Of a stretch of DNA of 64,000 nucleotides, positions 1 to 11,246 are shown in pieces. The translations under genes and the position numbers were made by a program. The notes below the pieces were generated by a model, which worked only from the letters and a program-made list of their open reading frames with translations, was not told where the DNA came from and searched no databases. Source of the stretch: Muraenolepis orangiensis (Eukaryota; Chordata; Actinopteri; Gadiformes; Muraenolepididae); NCBI GenBank assembly GCA_027704905.1, contig CM051015.1:16182521-16246520 (forward strand). The letters are read 5' to 3'. Each line of letters begins with the position of its first letter. The stretch's first letter is position 1.

Positions 1-60
1 TTGCTCAGCTTCACAATCCTTTTGATGCAGAGGGGATACCCCTTTGATTTCATTATTCAT

Positions 61-109
<49 letters not shown>

Positions 110-1788
110 TGTTTATTGTCATTTGCTGTGTATATATATATATATATATATATAAACCAAATGTATGATTATGTATATTTTAATTTGCTGTTGTGTAATT
201 GATCTTTGTACCTAGAGGTTGCTCCCTTCCTCTCTCCAATGGAAAGGTGTTTTGTTAGTTAGCGTTTGTATCACCACTGTAGGCTAGAAGTCTGATACAG
301 TGGCCCCGTCCATCCCTGGCCTGACTCCTTAATTGTTTTCATTCCTTAAGCTGTCTTTCATTCCCCTTTCCCTAGATTGAATTGGCCTCCCGGACAATCC
401 TCAACAGTCTTCATGGTCACTCCCCTTACCTTTGTTTTGTTCATATCAGACCTTATCATGTGAAAGTTTTGCTATAACAATCATTTACAGCCATTATTTC
501 TCTAAAGATGCTTGCTAAATGCTGCCAGTGTGTCTCCCCAGGATTATGCTCCATTAAACAAAACACATTTGTCAAGTTCCGGCCCAGCTCTTCCTGCTCC
601 TGGTCCGGGTTTTCGGCTGGCTTCCTGGATCCGCGATGTCGTGGCTCCGTTCCGAATACCACTCCTATTTTTCCCTGTCGGCCGTGTGTTACTGGACTCA
701 CCTGTTTTTAATCACACCTCATTTACCAAGCTGTATTTAAACCATGTCTTGTGTGTTTACTGATTGCTGGATTATCACACACCGATTCTCGGAAAGCCTC
801 ACGTCAAGTATTAAGTATCACGTCTTGTGTTCTGTTTTCTGATCCACTGTGTTTTGACCATCACCTGCTAAACAACTTAGTTTTTGCCTTGCCCTGTCTG
901 TACCTCTGCCTTTTCTCACGATCATTAAAGCACATGTACTACCTAGCTTCTGTCCCTCTGCTTTTGGGTCCCACCTACACCCAGGCGTGACAACATTGCT
1001 AGCAGGAAGAGTTTTTCAAGGAATTATTTTGCAACATGGTTTCATGTATTTTGGGGGTACTCACTTAAAAAAGAAATCTCCAATATGCACTATACATTTG
1101 AGAATCCCTGTTTTGAATATGTTTAAATAGGCTATTCATATTAAAAATCAACGGACTAGATTTAAATAATGTGGTTTTTTTACACTGCACCCTTGAAGAA
1201 TTGATAGGAGCTTGGTATTTTTCCCATGCATTTGAATTTGCATAAAACCTATTGTTTGTAATTCGTAATTTGAATAACAAGGTCTTTCACTTTTTTGAAA
1301 TAAACATTATTCTAAAATCGTCTAGCACTACCTCCACTGTGAAGACCAGGCTCATCCAAGAAGTTCTCCTTAATTGAGGATGATAGCGATAATTTGGATT
1401 GGACTAGATGTCAATAGCAACACTTCTGGTGACAAGTTGTTCTCTTACCTTTGTCTGTTGAAACACACTATTGTAAGTCGCTTTGGATTAAAGCATCTGC
1501 TAAATGACTGTAATGTAATGTAACACATTTTACAATTAGCCCTGAGTCACAAACGTAAGGCCTAAAAACACCAAAGCTCAAGTGTAAGGCTGTTCGATAT
1601 AACAATATGTGTTATTTAATTATGAATAATAGTAGTTTGTGAAAGCCTAGAAATATAATATGCCTCATGCATTTTGACTAACTGCTGTTGTCTGAATGAA
1701 TAATAGGATTAGCTGAAATATGTAGCTGTGTTAAGACATGCAATTAAATCAAAATGCTTTCATTTGACTAGTTAACCATTGTTGTCTC
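1..1788. repeat. Array spacer left of copy 1
   Basis: The Maf-type site of the off-window copy is at 1-11, (AT)n runs lie at 63-105 and 131-154, the LTR-like insertion is at 570-992, and a SINE-like 3' tail (GTAAGTCGCTTTGG then GTAATGTAATG) lies at 1473-1523. No gene seen. Confidence 0.85.
570..992 (+). mobile_element. Solo LTR-like insertion, spacer left of copy 1
   Basis: It starts TGTCAAG (decayed TGTCACG) and ends CGTGACA, with ACATT on both sides. A TATA-like TATTTAAACC and a later ATTAAA in plus orientation fit LTR U3-R-U5 order. The length of 423 bp includes about 22 extra bases after TTTACTGATT. The family was not identified; the gypsy type is suggested by the 5-bp duplication and TG...CA ends. 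Confidence 0.75.
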
Positions 1789-1814
1789 TTTATTTACATT
1801 TCATATAGCAACAT

Positions 1815-2751
1815 TTACATGGACTCCATGATACGCCTCATGCTCATGAACCTCATGCCACTCATGCCCATATCCTTGAAGCTCCTGTACTCTCCAGGCC
1901 TCATGTACATCATCCTGCCCTTGTAGTGGGCCTGCTCGTACATCAGCCAGTGGCCGTCCATAACGTTGCAGGACTGGCAGTCAGACATGCGATGACGATC
2001 CTGGATGTTGTCACAGTCGTCCATCATCTCATTGGACTGACCGCCGTAGTTCTCCCTCTCGTAGATCTTCATCCTGAACTGGCCTCTGTGCTGTAATGGA
2101 GAGATTCAGAGAAACAATGTCAGAAGACGGATAAGCTCAACACAGTCAGGCTTACAGTTAAACTAGGTGATAGTTACAGTTGAACTGTGTGAGAGTAACA
2201 GTTGATCTCGGTGAGAGTAATAGTTGATCTCGGTGAGAGTAACTTGAACTATGGGTGAGTTCTCTTACATAGGGGATCATTCTGCAGGACTTCATGTTGT
2301 CAAACATCATTCCCATGCACATCATGCGCTGCATGTCGTTGTACTCTCCCCTCCTCATGAAGAACTGCTGGCCCATGTAGTTGTTCCTCTCATAGACCAT
2401 GAAGCAGCCACTCTCCACCCTGCAGGACTGGCACCTGCTCAGGTAGGAGGACATGTCAGAGCAGTCGCTCATGCACTCATAGGAGCGGCCCTGGAAGTTC
2501 TTCTCCTCATAGAAGGTGATCTGAAAGAGTAAAAAAATAACACATATAACTTATGATAGAAAGGGGAAGAAGGGAAATATGTTTGCCATTTCCTACATTA
2601 CAGAAAAGTTGTTATTTCCATACTGCCAGGTGTGTGCAGTTCAGTGTAGCAATACAAAGGGAAAACAGCAATATATTATGTTGAAAATGTATTTAAATAA
2701 GTTACAAATGAAACATACTTTGCCCATCATGTTCCTGTCAGTGTTGGTCAT
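1815..2751 (-). CDS. crygm: Gamma-M crystallin, copy 1 (type A)
   Basis: Structural lens protein of the beta-gamma crystallin superfamily, packed at high concentration in fibre-cell cytoplasm to give refractive power. Exons: 1 = 2719-2751, 2 = 2269-2520, 3 = 1815-2090, joined in phase 0 with GT/AG introns of 198 and 178 bp. The product is 186 aa from the first ATG (MTNTDRNMMGK in exon 1) or 178 aa from the family-typical MGK. Four Greek-key signatures are visible: YEEKNFQG, YERNNYMG, YERENYGG and YEQAHYKG. I count 32 Met (17%) and only one Trp (GHWLMY), typical of the fish M class and unlike mammalian gamma crystallins. AATAAA is at 1789-1794. Copies 1 and 2 alone carry N in GGQSNEMMDD. The start is uncertain between three in-frame ATGs. 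Confidence 0.95.
2091..2268 (-). repeat. 22-bp minisatellite in intron 2
   Basis: Plus-strand unit GTGAGAGTAACAGTTGATCT plus CG (22 bp). Intron 2 is 156 bp in copies 3, 6 and 14; 178 in 1, 2, 8, 10 and 12; 200 in 4 and 7: exact steps of 22. Copy 5 has 198, type-B copies 180-190, copy 15 none (110). Confidence 0.9.
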
Positions 2752-2798
2752 ATTGCTGTTACTAGTGAACTGCCTTTCCACCTGTTTAACCGAGGTCC

Positions 2799-2861
2799 TT
2801 TTATATGATGTCAAACCTAAACAATCAGAGGCCCTGCATGTGAGAACTCCTTGCTCAGCTT
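2799..2861 (-). promoter_or_regulatory. Lens promoter of copy 1
   Basis: Read on the minus strand: TATA box ATATAAAA (2799-2806), SOX-type ATTGTT (2820-2825) and a Maf-type half-site AAGCTGAGCAA (2851-2861). SOX and large-Maf factors are known activators of gamma-crystallin promoters; their use here is inference. TATA to the first ATG is 48 nt. Confidence 0.75.
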
Positions 2862-2911
2862 CACAATCCTTTTGATGCAGAGGGGATACCCCTTTGTTTT
2901 CATTATTCATT

Positions 2912-2946
<35 letters not shown>

Positions 2947-4647
2947 TTATATTTAAAAATGTATAATTATGTTTATTGTCATTTGCTGTGTATATATATA
3001 TATATATATATATAAACCAAATGTATGATTATGTATATTTTAATTTGCTGTTGTGTAATTGATCTTTGTACCTAGAGGTTGCTCCCTTCCTCTCTCCAAT
3101 GGAAAGGTGTTTTGTTAGTTAGCGTTTGTATCACCACTGTAGGCTAGAAGTCTGATACAGTGGCCCCGTCCATCCCTGGCCTGACTCCTTAATTGTTTTC
3201 ATTCCTTAAGCTGTCTTTCATTCCCCTTTCCCTAGATTGAATTGGCCTCCCGGACAATCCTCAACAGTCTTCATGGTCACTCCCCTTACCTTTGTTTTGT
3301 TCATATCAGACCTTATCATGTGAAAGTTTTGCTATAACAATCATTTACAGCCATTATTTCTCTAAAGATGCTTGCTAAATGCTGCCAGTGTGTCTCCCCA
3401 GGATTATGCTCCATTAAACAAAACACATTTGTCAAGTTCCGGCCCAGCTCTTCCTGCTCCTGGTCCGGGTTTTCGGCTGGCTTCCTGGATCCGCGATGTC
3501 GTGGCTCCGTTCCGAATACCACTCCTATTTTTCCCTGTCGGCCGTGTGTTACTGGACTCACCTGTTTTTAATCACACCTCATTTACCAAGCTGTATTTAA
3601 ACCATGTCTTGTGTGTTTACTGATTGCTGGATTATCCACACCGATTCTCGGAAAGCCTCACGTCAAGTATTAAGTATCACGTCTTGTGTTCTGTTTTCTG
3701 ATCCACTGTGTTTTGACCATCACCTGCTAAACAACTTAGTTTTTGCCTTGCCCTGTCTGTACCTCTGCCTTTTCTCACGATCATTAAAGCACATGTACTA
3801 CCTAGCTTCTGTCCCTCTGCTTTTGGGTCCCACCTACACCCAGGCGTGACAACATTGCTAGCAGGAAGAGTTTTTCAAGGAATTATTTTGCAACATGGTT
3901 TCATGTATTTTGGGGGTACTCACTTAAAAAAGAAATCTCCAATATGCACTATACATTTGAGAATCCCTGTTTTGAATATGTTTAAATAGGCTATTCATAT
4001 TAAAAATCAACGGACTAGATTTAAATAATGTGGTTTTTTTACACTGCACCCTTGAAGAATTGATAGGAGCTTGGTATTTTTCCCATGCATTTGAATTTGC
4101 ATAAAACCTATTGTTTGTAATTCGTAATTTGAATAACAAGGTCTTTCACTTTTTTGAAATAAACATTATTCTAAAATCGTCTAGCACTACCTCCACTGTG
4201 AAGACCAGGCTCATCCAAGAAGTTCTCCTTAATTGAGGATGATAGCGATAATTTGGATTGGACTAGATGTCAATAGCAACACTTCTGGTGACAAGTTGTT
4301 CTCTTACCTTTGTCTGTTGAAACACACTATTGTAAGTCGCTTTGGATTAAAGCATCTGCTAAATGACTGTAATGTAATGTAACACATTTTACAATTAGCC
4401 CTGAGTCACAAACGTAAGGCCTAAAAACACCAAAGCTCAAGTGTAAGGCTGTTCGATATAACAATATGTGTTATTTAATTATGAATAATAGTAGTTTGTG
4501 AAAGCCTAGAAATATAATATGCCTCATGCATTTTGACTAACTGCTGTTGTCTGAATGAATAATAGGATTAGCTGAAATATGTAGCTGTGTTAAGACATGC
4601 AATTAAATCAAAATGCTTTCATTTGACTAATTAACCATTGTTGTCTC
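2862..4647. repeat. Array spacer between copies 1 and 2
   Basis: (AT)n runs lie around 2915-2941 and 2991-3014, the LTR-like insertion is at 3430-3851, and the SINE-like tail is near 4332. The sequence is almost base-for-base that of the spacer left of copy 1. No gene seen. Confidence 0.85.
3430..3851 (+). mobile_element. Solo LTR-like insertion, spacer between copies 1 and 2
   Basis: 422 bp, flanked by ACATT on both sides. It differs from the 570-992 copy by one base deletion in the stretch after TGATTGCTGG. Confidence 0.75.
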
Positions 4648-4673
4648 TTTATTTACATTTCATATAGCAACAT

Positions 4674-5610
4674 TTACATGGACTCCATGATACGCCTCAT
4701 GCTCATGAACCTCATGCCACTCATGCCCATATCCTTGAAGCTCCTGTACTCTCCAGGCCTCATGTACATCATCCTGCCCTTGTAGTGGGCCTGCTCGTAC
4801 ATCAGCCAGTGGCCGTCCATAACGTTGCAGGACTGGCAGTCAGACATGCGATGACGATCCTGGATGTTGTCACAGTCGTCCATCATCTCATTGGACTGAC
4901 CGCCGTAGTTCTCCCTCTCGTAGATCTTCATCCTGAACTGGCCTCTGTGCTGTAATGGAGAGATTCAGAGAAACAATGTCAGAAGACGGATAAGCTCAAC
5001 ACAGTCAGGCTTACAGTTAAACTAGGTGATAGTTACAGTTGAACTGTGTGAGAGTAACAGTTGATCTCGGTGAGAGTAATAGTTGATCTCGGTGAGAGTA
5101 ACTTGAACTATGGGTGAGTTCTCTTACATAGGGGATCATTCTGCAGGACTTCATGTTGTCAAACATCATTCCCATGCACATCATGCGCTGCATGTCGTTG
5201 TACTCTCCCCTCCTCATGAAGAACTGCTGGCCCATGTAGTTGTTCCTCTCATAGACCATGAAGCAGCCACTCTCCACCCTGCAGGACTGGCACCTGCTCA
5301 GGTAGGAGGACATGTCAGAGCAGTCGCTCATGCACTCATAGGAGCGGCCCTGGAAGTTCTTCTCCTCATAGAAGGTGATCTGAAAGAGTAAAAAAATAAC
5401 ACATATAACTTATGATAGAAAGGGGAAGAAGGGAAATATGTTTGCCATTTCCTACATTACAGAAAAGTTGTTATTTCCATACTGCCAGGTGTGTGCAGTT
5501 CAGTGTAGCAATACAAAGGGAAAACAGCAATATATTATGTTGAAAATGTATTTAAATAAGTTACAAATGAAACATACTTTGCCCATCATGTTCCTGTCAG
5601 TGTTGGTCAT
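4674..5610 (-). CDS. crygm: Gamma-M crystallin, copy 2 (type A)
   Basis: Exons 5578-5610, 5128-5379 and 4674-4949; introns 198 and 178 bp; AATAAA at 4648-4653. The predicted 186-aa protein is identical to copy 1. Reading the two 2.86-kb units side by side I found only one substitution (near 4630) and one indel outside the AT runs, so the duplication is very recent or the pair has just been homogenised. Confidence 0.95.
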
Positions 5611-5657
5611 ATTGCTGTTACTAGTGAACTGCCTTTCCACCTGTTTAACCGAGGTCC

Positions 5658-5720
5658 TTTTATATGATGTCAAACCTAAACAATCAGAGGCCCTGCATGT
5701 GAGAACTCCTTGCTCAGCTT
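5658..5720 (-). promoter_or_regulatory. Lens promoter of copy 2
   Basis: Same TATA, SOX-type and Maf-type sites at the same spacing as copy 1. Confidence 0.7.
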
Positions 5721-5770
5721 CACAATCCTTTTGATGCAGAGGGGATACCCCTTTGTTTTCATTATTCATT

Positions 5771-5805
<35 letters not shown>

Positions 5806-5850
5806 TTATATTTTAAAAATGTATAATTATGTTTATTGTCATTTGCTGTT

Positions 5851-5888
<38 letters not shown>

Positions 5889-7489
5889 AAATGTATGATT
5901 ATGTATATTTTAATTTGCTGTTGTGTAATTGATCTTTGTACCTAGAGGTTGCTCCCTTCCTCTCTCCAATGGAAAGGTGTTTTGCTAGTTAGCGTTTGTA
6001 TCACCACTGTAGGCTAGAAGTCTGATACAGTGGCCCCGTCCATCCCTGGCCTGACTCCTTAATTGTTTTCATTCCTTAAGCTGTCTTTCATTCCCCTTTC
6101 CCTAGATTGAATTGGCCTCCCGGACAATCCACAACAGTCTTCATGGTCACTCCCCTTACCTTTGTTGTGTTCATATCAGACCTTATCATGTGAATGTTTT
6201 GCTATGACAATCATTTACAGCCATTGTTTCTCTAAAGATGCTTGGTAAATGCTGCCAGTGTGTCTCCCCAGGATTATGCTCCATCAAACAAAACACATTT
6301 GTCACGTTCCGGCCAAGTTCTTCCTGCTCCTGGTCCGGGTTTTCGGCTGGCTTCCTGGATCCGCGATGTCGTGGCTCCGTTCCGAATACCACTCCTTTTT
6401 TTCCCTGTCGGCCGTGTGTTACTGGACTCACCTGTTTTTAATCACACCTCATTTACCAAGCTGTATTTAAACCATGTCTTGTGTGTTTACTGATTCTCGG
6501 AAAGCCTCACGTCAAGTATTAAGTATCACGTCTTGTGTTCTGTTTTCTGATCCACTGTGTTTTGACCATCACCTGCTAAACAACTTTGTTTTTGCCTTGC
6601 CCTGTCTGTACCTCTGCCTTTTCTCACGATCATTAAAGCACATGTACTACCTAGCTTCTGTCCCTCTGCTTTTGGGTCCCACCTACACCCAGGCGTGACA
6701 ACATTGCTAGCAGGAAGAGTTTTTCAAGGAATTATTTTGCAACATGGTTCCATGTATTTTGGGGGTACTCACTTAAAAAATAAATCTCCAATATGCACTA
6801 TACATTTGAGAATCCCTGTTTTGAATATGTTTAAATAGGCTATTCATATTAAAAATCAACGGACTAGATTTAAATAAGGTGGTGTTTTTGACACTGCACC
6901 CTTAAAGAATTGTTAGGAGCTTGGTATTTGTCCCATGCATTTGAATTAGCAAAAAACCTATCGTTTGTAATTCGTAATTTGAAAACCAAGATCTTTCACT
7001 TTTTTGATATAAACATTTTTCTAAAATCGTCTAGCACTACCTCCACTGTGAAGACCAGGCTCATCCAAGAAGTTCTCCTTAATTGAGGATGATAGCAATA
7101 ATTTGGATTGGACTAGATGTCAATAGCAACACTTCTGGTGACAAGTTGTTCTCTTACCTTTGTCTTTTGAAACACACTATTGTAAGTCGCTTTGGATAAA
7201 AGCATCTGCTAAATGACTGTAATGTAATGTAACACATTTTACAATTAGCCCTGAGTCACAAACGTAAGGCCTAAAAACACCAAAGCTCAAGTGTAAGGCT
7301 GTTCAATATAACAATATGTGTTATTTAATTATGAATAATAGTAGTTTGAGAAAGCCTAGAAATGTAATATGCCTCATGCATTTTGACTAACTGCTGTTGA
7401 ATAATAGGATTAGCTGAAATATGTAGCTGTGTTGAGACATGCGAATAAATCAAAATGCTTTCATTTGACTAGTTAACCATTGTTGTGTC
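5721..7489. repeat. Array spacer between copies 2 and 3
   Basis: (AT)n runs lie near 5774-5800 and 5853-5884, the LTR-like insertion is at 6300-6700, and the SINE-like tail is near 7182. No gene seen. Confidence 0.85.
6300..6700 (+). mobile_element. Solo LTR-like insertion, 401-bp reference copy
   Basis: TGTCACG at the start and CGTGACA at the end are perfect 7-bp inverted termini; ACATT precedes and follows. TATA-like TATTTAAACC lies about 165 bp before ATTAAA (in CGATCATTAAAG), then about 70 bp run to the end. This fits a short LTR read on the plus strand, opposite to the crystallin genes. No coding capacity. A hAT or piggyBac element would give an 8-bp or TTAA duplication instead. Confidence 0.8.
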
Positions 7490-7515
7490 TTTATTTACAT
7501 TTCATATAGCAACAT

Positions 7516-8430
7516 TTACATGGACTCCATGATACGCCTCATGCTCATGAACCTCATGCCACTCATGCCCATATCCTTGAAGCTCCTGTACTCTCCAGGC
7601 CTCATGTACATCATCCTGCCCTTGTAGTGAGCCTGCTCGTACATCAGCCAGTGGCCGTCCATAACGTTGCAGGACTGGCAGTCAGACATGCGATGACGAT
7701 CCTGGATGTTGTCACAGTCGTCCATCATCTCATAAGACTGACCGCCGTAGTTCTCCCTCTCGTAGATCTTCATCCTGAACTGGCCTCTGTGCTGTAATGG
7801 AGAGATTCAGAGAAACATTGTCAGCAGACTCATAAGCTCAACACAGTCAGGCTTACAGTTAAACTAGGTGATAGTTACAGTTGAACTGGTTGAGAGTAAC
7901 AGTTGATCTCGGTGAGAGTAACTTGAACTATGGGTGAGTTCTCTTACATAGGGGATCATTCTGCAGGACTTCATGTTGTCAAACATCATTCCCATGCACA
8001 TCATGCGCTGCATGTCGTTGTACTCTCCCCTCCTCATGAAGAACTGCTGGCCCATGTAGTTGTTCCTCTCATAGACCATGAAGCAGCCACTCTCCACCCT
8101 GCAAGACTGGCACCTGCTCAGATAGGAGGACATGTCAGAGCAGTCGCTCATGCACTCATAGGAGCGGCCCTGGAAGTTCTTCTCCTCGTAGAAGGTGATC
8201 TGAAAGAGTACAAAAATAACACATATAACTTATGATAGCAAGGGGAAGAAGGGAAATGTGTTTGCCATTTCCTACATTACAGAAAAGTTGTTATTTCCAT
8301 ACTGCCAGGTGTGTGCAGTTCAGTGTAGCAATACAAATGGAAAACAGCAATATATTATGTTGAAAATGTATTTAAATAAGTTACAAATGAAACATACTTT
8401 GCCCATCATGTTCCTGTCAGTGTTGGTCAT
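7516..8430 (-). CDS. crygm: Gamma-M crystallin, copy 3 (type A)
   Basis: Exons 8398-8430, 7948-8199 and 7516-7791; introns 198 and 156 bp. Intron 2 is one 22-bp repeat unit shorter than in copies 1-2. The protein has Y in GGQSYEMMDD, otherwise as copy 1. The 3' flank carries a short deletion (CTGCTGTTGAATAATAGG) shared only with copy 6, and the upstream spacer also shares a deletion with that of copy 6, marking them as sister copies. Confidence 0.95.
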
Positions 8431-8477
8431 ATTGCTGTTACTAGTGAACTGCCTTTCCACCTGTTTAACCGAGGTCC

Positions 8478-8540
8478 TTTTATATGATGTCAAACCTAAA
8501 CAATCAGAGGCCCTGCCTGTGAGAACTCCTTGCTCAGCTT
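8478..8540 (-). promoter_or_regulatory. Lens promoter of copy 3
   Basis: TATA (8478-8485), SOX-type and Maf-type (8530-8540) sites as in copy 1. Confidence 0.7.
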
Positions 8541-10151
8541 CACAATCCTTTTGATGCAGAGGGGATACCCCTTTGATTTCATTATTCATTGATATATACA
8601 TATATATATATATATATGTATATATTTTACAAATGTATAATTATGTATATTTTAATTTGCTGTTGTGTAATTTATCTTTGTACCTAGAGGTAGCTCCCTT
8701 CCTCTCTCCAATGGAAAGGTGTTTTGCTAGTTAGCGTTTGTATCACCACTGTAGGCTATAAGTCTGATACAGTGGCCCCGTCCATCCCTGGCCTGACTCC
8801 TTAATTGTTTTCATTCCTTAAGCTGTCTTTCATTCCCCTTTCCCTAGATTGAATTGGCCTCCCGGACAATCCACAACAGTCTTCATGGTCACTCCCCTTA
8901 CCGGTCACTCCCCTTAGTGTGTCTCCCCAGGATTATGCTCCATCAAACAAAACACATTTGTCACGTTCCGGCCAAGTTCTTCCTGCTCCTGGTCCAGGTT
9001 TTCGGCTGGCTTCCTGGATCCGCGATGTCGTGGCTCCGTTCCGAATACCACTCCTTTTTTTCCCTGTCGGCCGTGTGTTACTGGACTCACCTGTTTTTAA
9101 TCACACCTCATTTACCAAGCTGTATTTAAACCATGTCTTGTGTGTTTACTGATTCTCGGAAAGCCTCACGTCAAGTATTAAGTATCACGTCTTGTGTTCT
9201 GTTTTCTGATCCACTGTGTTTTGACCATCACCTGCTAAACAACTTAGTTTTTGCCTTGCCCTGTCTGTACCTCTGCCTTTTCTCATGATCATTAAAGCAC
9301 ATGTACTACCTAGCTTCTGTCCCTCTGCTTTTGGGTCCCACCTACACCCAGGCGTGACAACATTGCTAGCAGGAAGAGTTTTTCAAGGAATTATTTTGCA
9401 ACATGGTTTCATGTATTTTGGGGGTACTCACTTAAAAAATAAATCTCCAATATGCACTATACATTTGAGAATCCCTGTTTTGAATATGTTTAAATAGGCT
9501 ATTCATATTAAAAATCAACGGACTAGATTTAAATAATGTGGTGTTTTTACACTGCAGCCTTGAAGAATTGATAGGAGCTTGGTATTTTTCCCATGCATTT
9601 GAATTTGCAAAAAACCTATTGTTTGTAATTCGTAATTTGAATAACAAGGTCTTTCACTTTTTTGAAATAAACATTATTCTAAAATCGTCTAGCACTACCT
9701 CCACTGTGAAGACCAGGCTCATCCAAGAAGTTCTCCTTAATTGAGGATGATAGCAATAATTAGGATTGGACTAGATGTCAATAGCAACACTTCTGGTGAC
9801 AAGTTGTTCTCTTACCTTTGTCTGTTGAAACACATTATAGTAAGTCGCTTTGGATAAAAGCATCTGCTAAGTGACTGTAATGTAACACATTTTACAAATA
9901 GCCCTGAGTCACAAACGTAAGGCCTAAAAACACCAAAGCTCAAGTGTAAGGCTGTACAATATGTATAACAATATGTGTTATTTAATTTTGAATCATAGTA
10001 GTTTGAGAAAGCCTTGAAATGTAATATGCCTCATGCATTTAGACTAACTGCTGTTGTCTGAATGAATAATAGGATTAGCTGAAATATGTAGCTGTGTTAA
10101 GACATGCAATTAAATCAAAATGCTTTCATTTGACTAGTTAACCATTGTGTC
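8541..10151. repeat. Array spacer between copies 3 and 4
   Basis: Contains a short AT run near 8592-8626 and the LTR-like insertion at 8959-9359. About 118 bp found in other units before the LTR are missing; the junction reads CCTTACCGGTCACTCCCC. The SINE-like tail is near 9840. No gene seen. Confidence 0.85.
8959..9359 (+). mobile_element. Solo LTR-like insertion, spacer between copies 3 and 4
   Basis: 401 bp, TGTCACG...CGTGACA, ACATT on both sides. Confidence 0.75.
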
Positions 10152-10177
10152 TTTATTTACATTTCATATAGCAACAT

Positions 10178-11136
10178 TTACATGGACTCCATGATACGCC
10201 TCATGCTCATGAACCTCATGCCACTCATGCCCATATCCTTGAAGCTCCTGTACTCTCCAGGCCTCATGTACATCATCCTGCCCTTGTAGTGAGCCTGCTC
10301 GTACATCAGCCAGTGGCCGTCCATAACGTTGCAGGACTGGCAGTCGGACATGCGATGACGATCCTGGATGTTGTCACAGTCGTCCATCATCTCATAGGAC
10401 TGACCGCCGTAGTTCTCCCTCTCGTAGATCTTCATCCTGAACTGGCCTCTGTGCTGTAATGGAGAGATTCAGAGAAACATTGTCAGCAGACTCATAAGCT
10501 CAACACAGTCAGGCTTACAGTTAAACTAGGTGATAGTTACAGTTGAACTGGTTGAGAGTAACAGTTGAACTGTGTGAGAGTAACAGTTGATCTCGGTGAG
10601 AGTAACAGTTGATCTCGGTGAGAGTAACTTGAACTATGGGTGAGTTCTCTTACATAGGGGATCATTCTGCAGGACTTCATGTTGTCAAACATCATTCCCA
10701 TGCACATCATGCGCTGCATGTCGTTGTACTCTCCCCTCCTCATGAAGAACTGCTGGCCCATGTAGTTGTTCCTCTCATAGACCATGAAGCAGCCACTCTC
10801 CACCCTGCAGGACTGGCACCTGCTCAGGTAGGAGGACATGTCAGAGCAGTCGCTCATGCACTCATAGGAGCGGCCCTGGAAGTTCTTCTCCTCGTAGAAG
10901 GTGATCTGAAAGAGTACAAAAATAACACATATAACTTATGATAGCAAGGGGAAGAAGGGAAATGTGTTTGCCATTTCCTACATTACAGAAAAGTTGTTAT
11001 TTCCATACTGCCAGGTGTGTGCAGTTCAGTGTAGCAATACAAATGGAAAACAGCAATATATTATGTTGAAAATGTATTTAAATAAGTTACAAATGAAACA
11101 TACTTTGCCCATCATGTTCCTGTCAGTGTTAGTCAT
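10178..11136 (-). CDS. crygm: Gamma-M crystallin, copy 4 (type A)
   Basis: Exons 11104-11136, 10654-10905 and 10178-10453; introns 198 and 200 bp. Intron 2 is one 22-bp unit longer than in copy 1 and matches copy 7. Exon 1 still reads MTNTDRNMMGK with one silent change. AATAAA at 10152-10157. The next unit upstream is split by a full LINE, so the distance to copy 5 is 6.06 kb. Confidence 0.95.
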
Positions 11137-11183
11137 ATTGCTGTTACTAGTGAACTGCCTTTCCACCTGTTTAACCGAGGTCC

Positions 11184-11246
11184 TTTTATATGATGTCAAA
11201 CCTAAACAATCAGAGGCCCTGCCTGTGAGAACTCCTTGCTCAGCTT
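11184..11246 (-). promoter_or_regulatory. Lens promoter of copy 4
   Basis: TATA, SOX-type and Maf-type sites at copy-1 spacing. Confidence 0.7.

Noticed and set aside
456..992. Recurring small ORFs of 67-91 codons in each spacer
   Set aside because: They lie in the LTR-like element and its flank; repeated because the element is repeated, with no known domain.
2251..2532. Antisense ORFs of 93-118 codons over exon 2 in every copy (GEFSYIGDHSAGLHVV...)
   Set aside because: They overlap the crystallin exon exactly and are conserved only because the exon is; no promoter or independent codon pattern.
2641..2910. 89-codon ORF over the copy 1 promoter and exon 1 (and its equivalents)
   Set aside because: It reads from upstream of the TATA box through exon 1 into intron 1; only the last part before the splice donor is coding.
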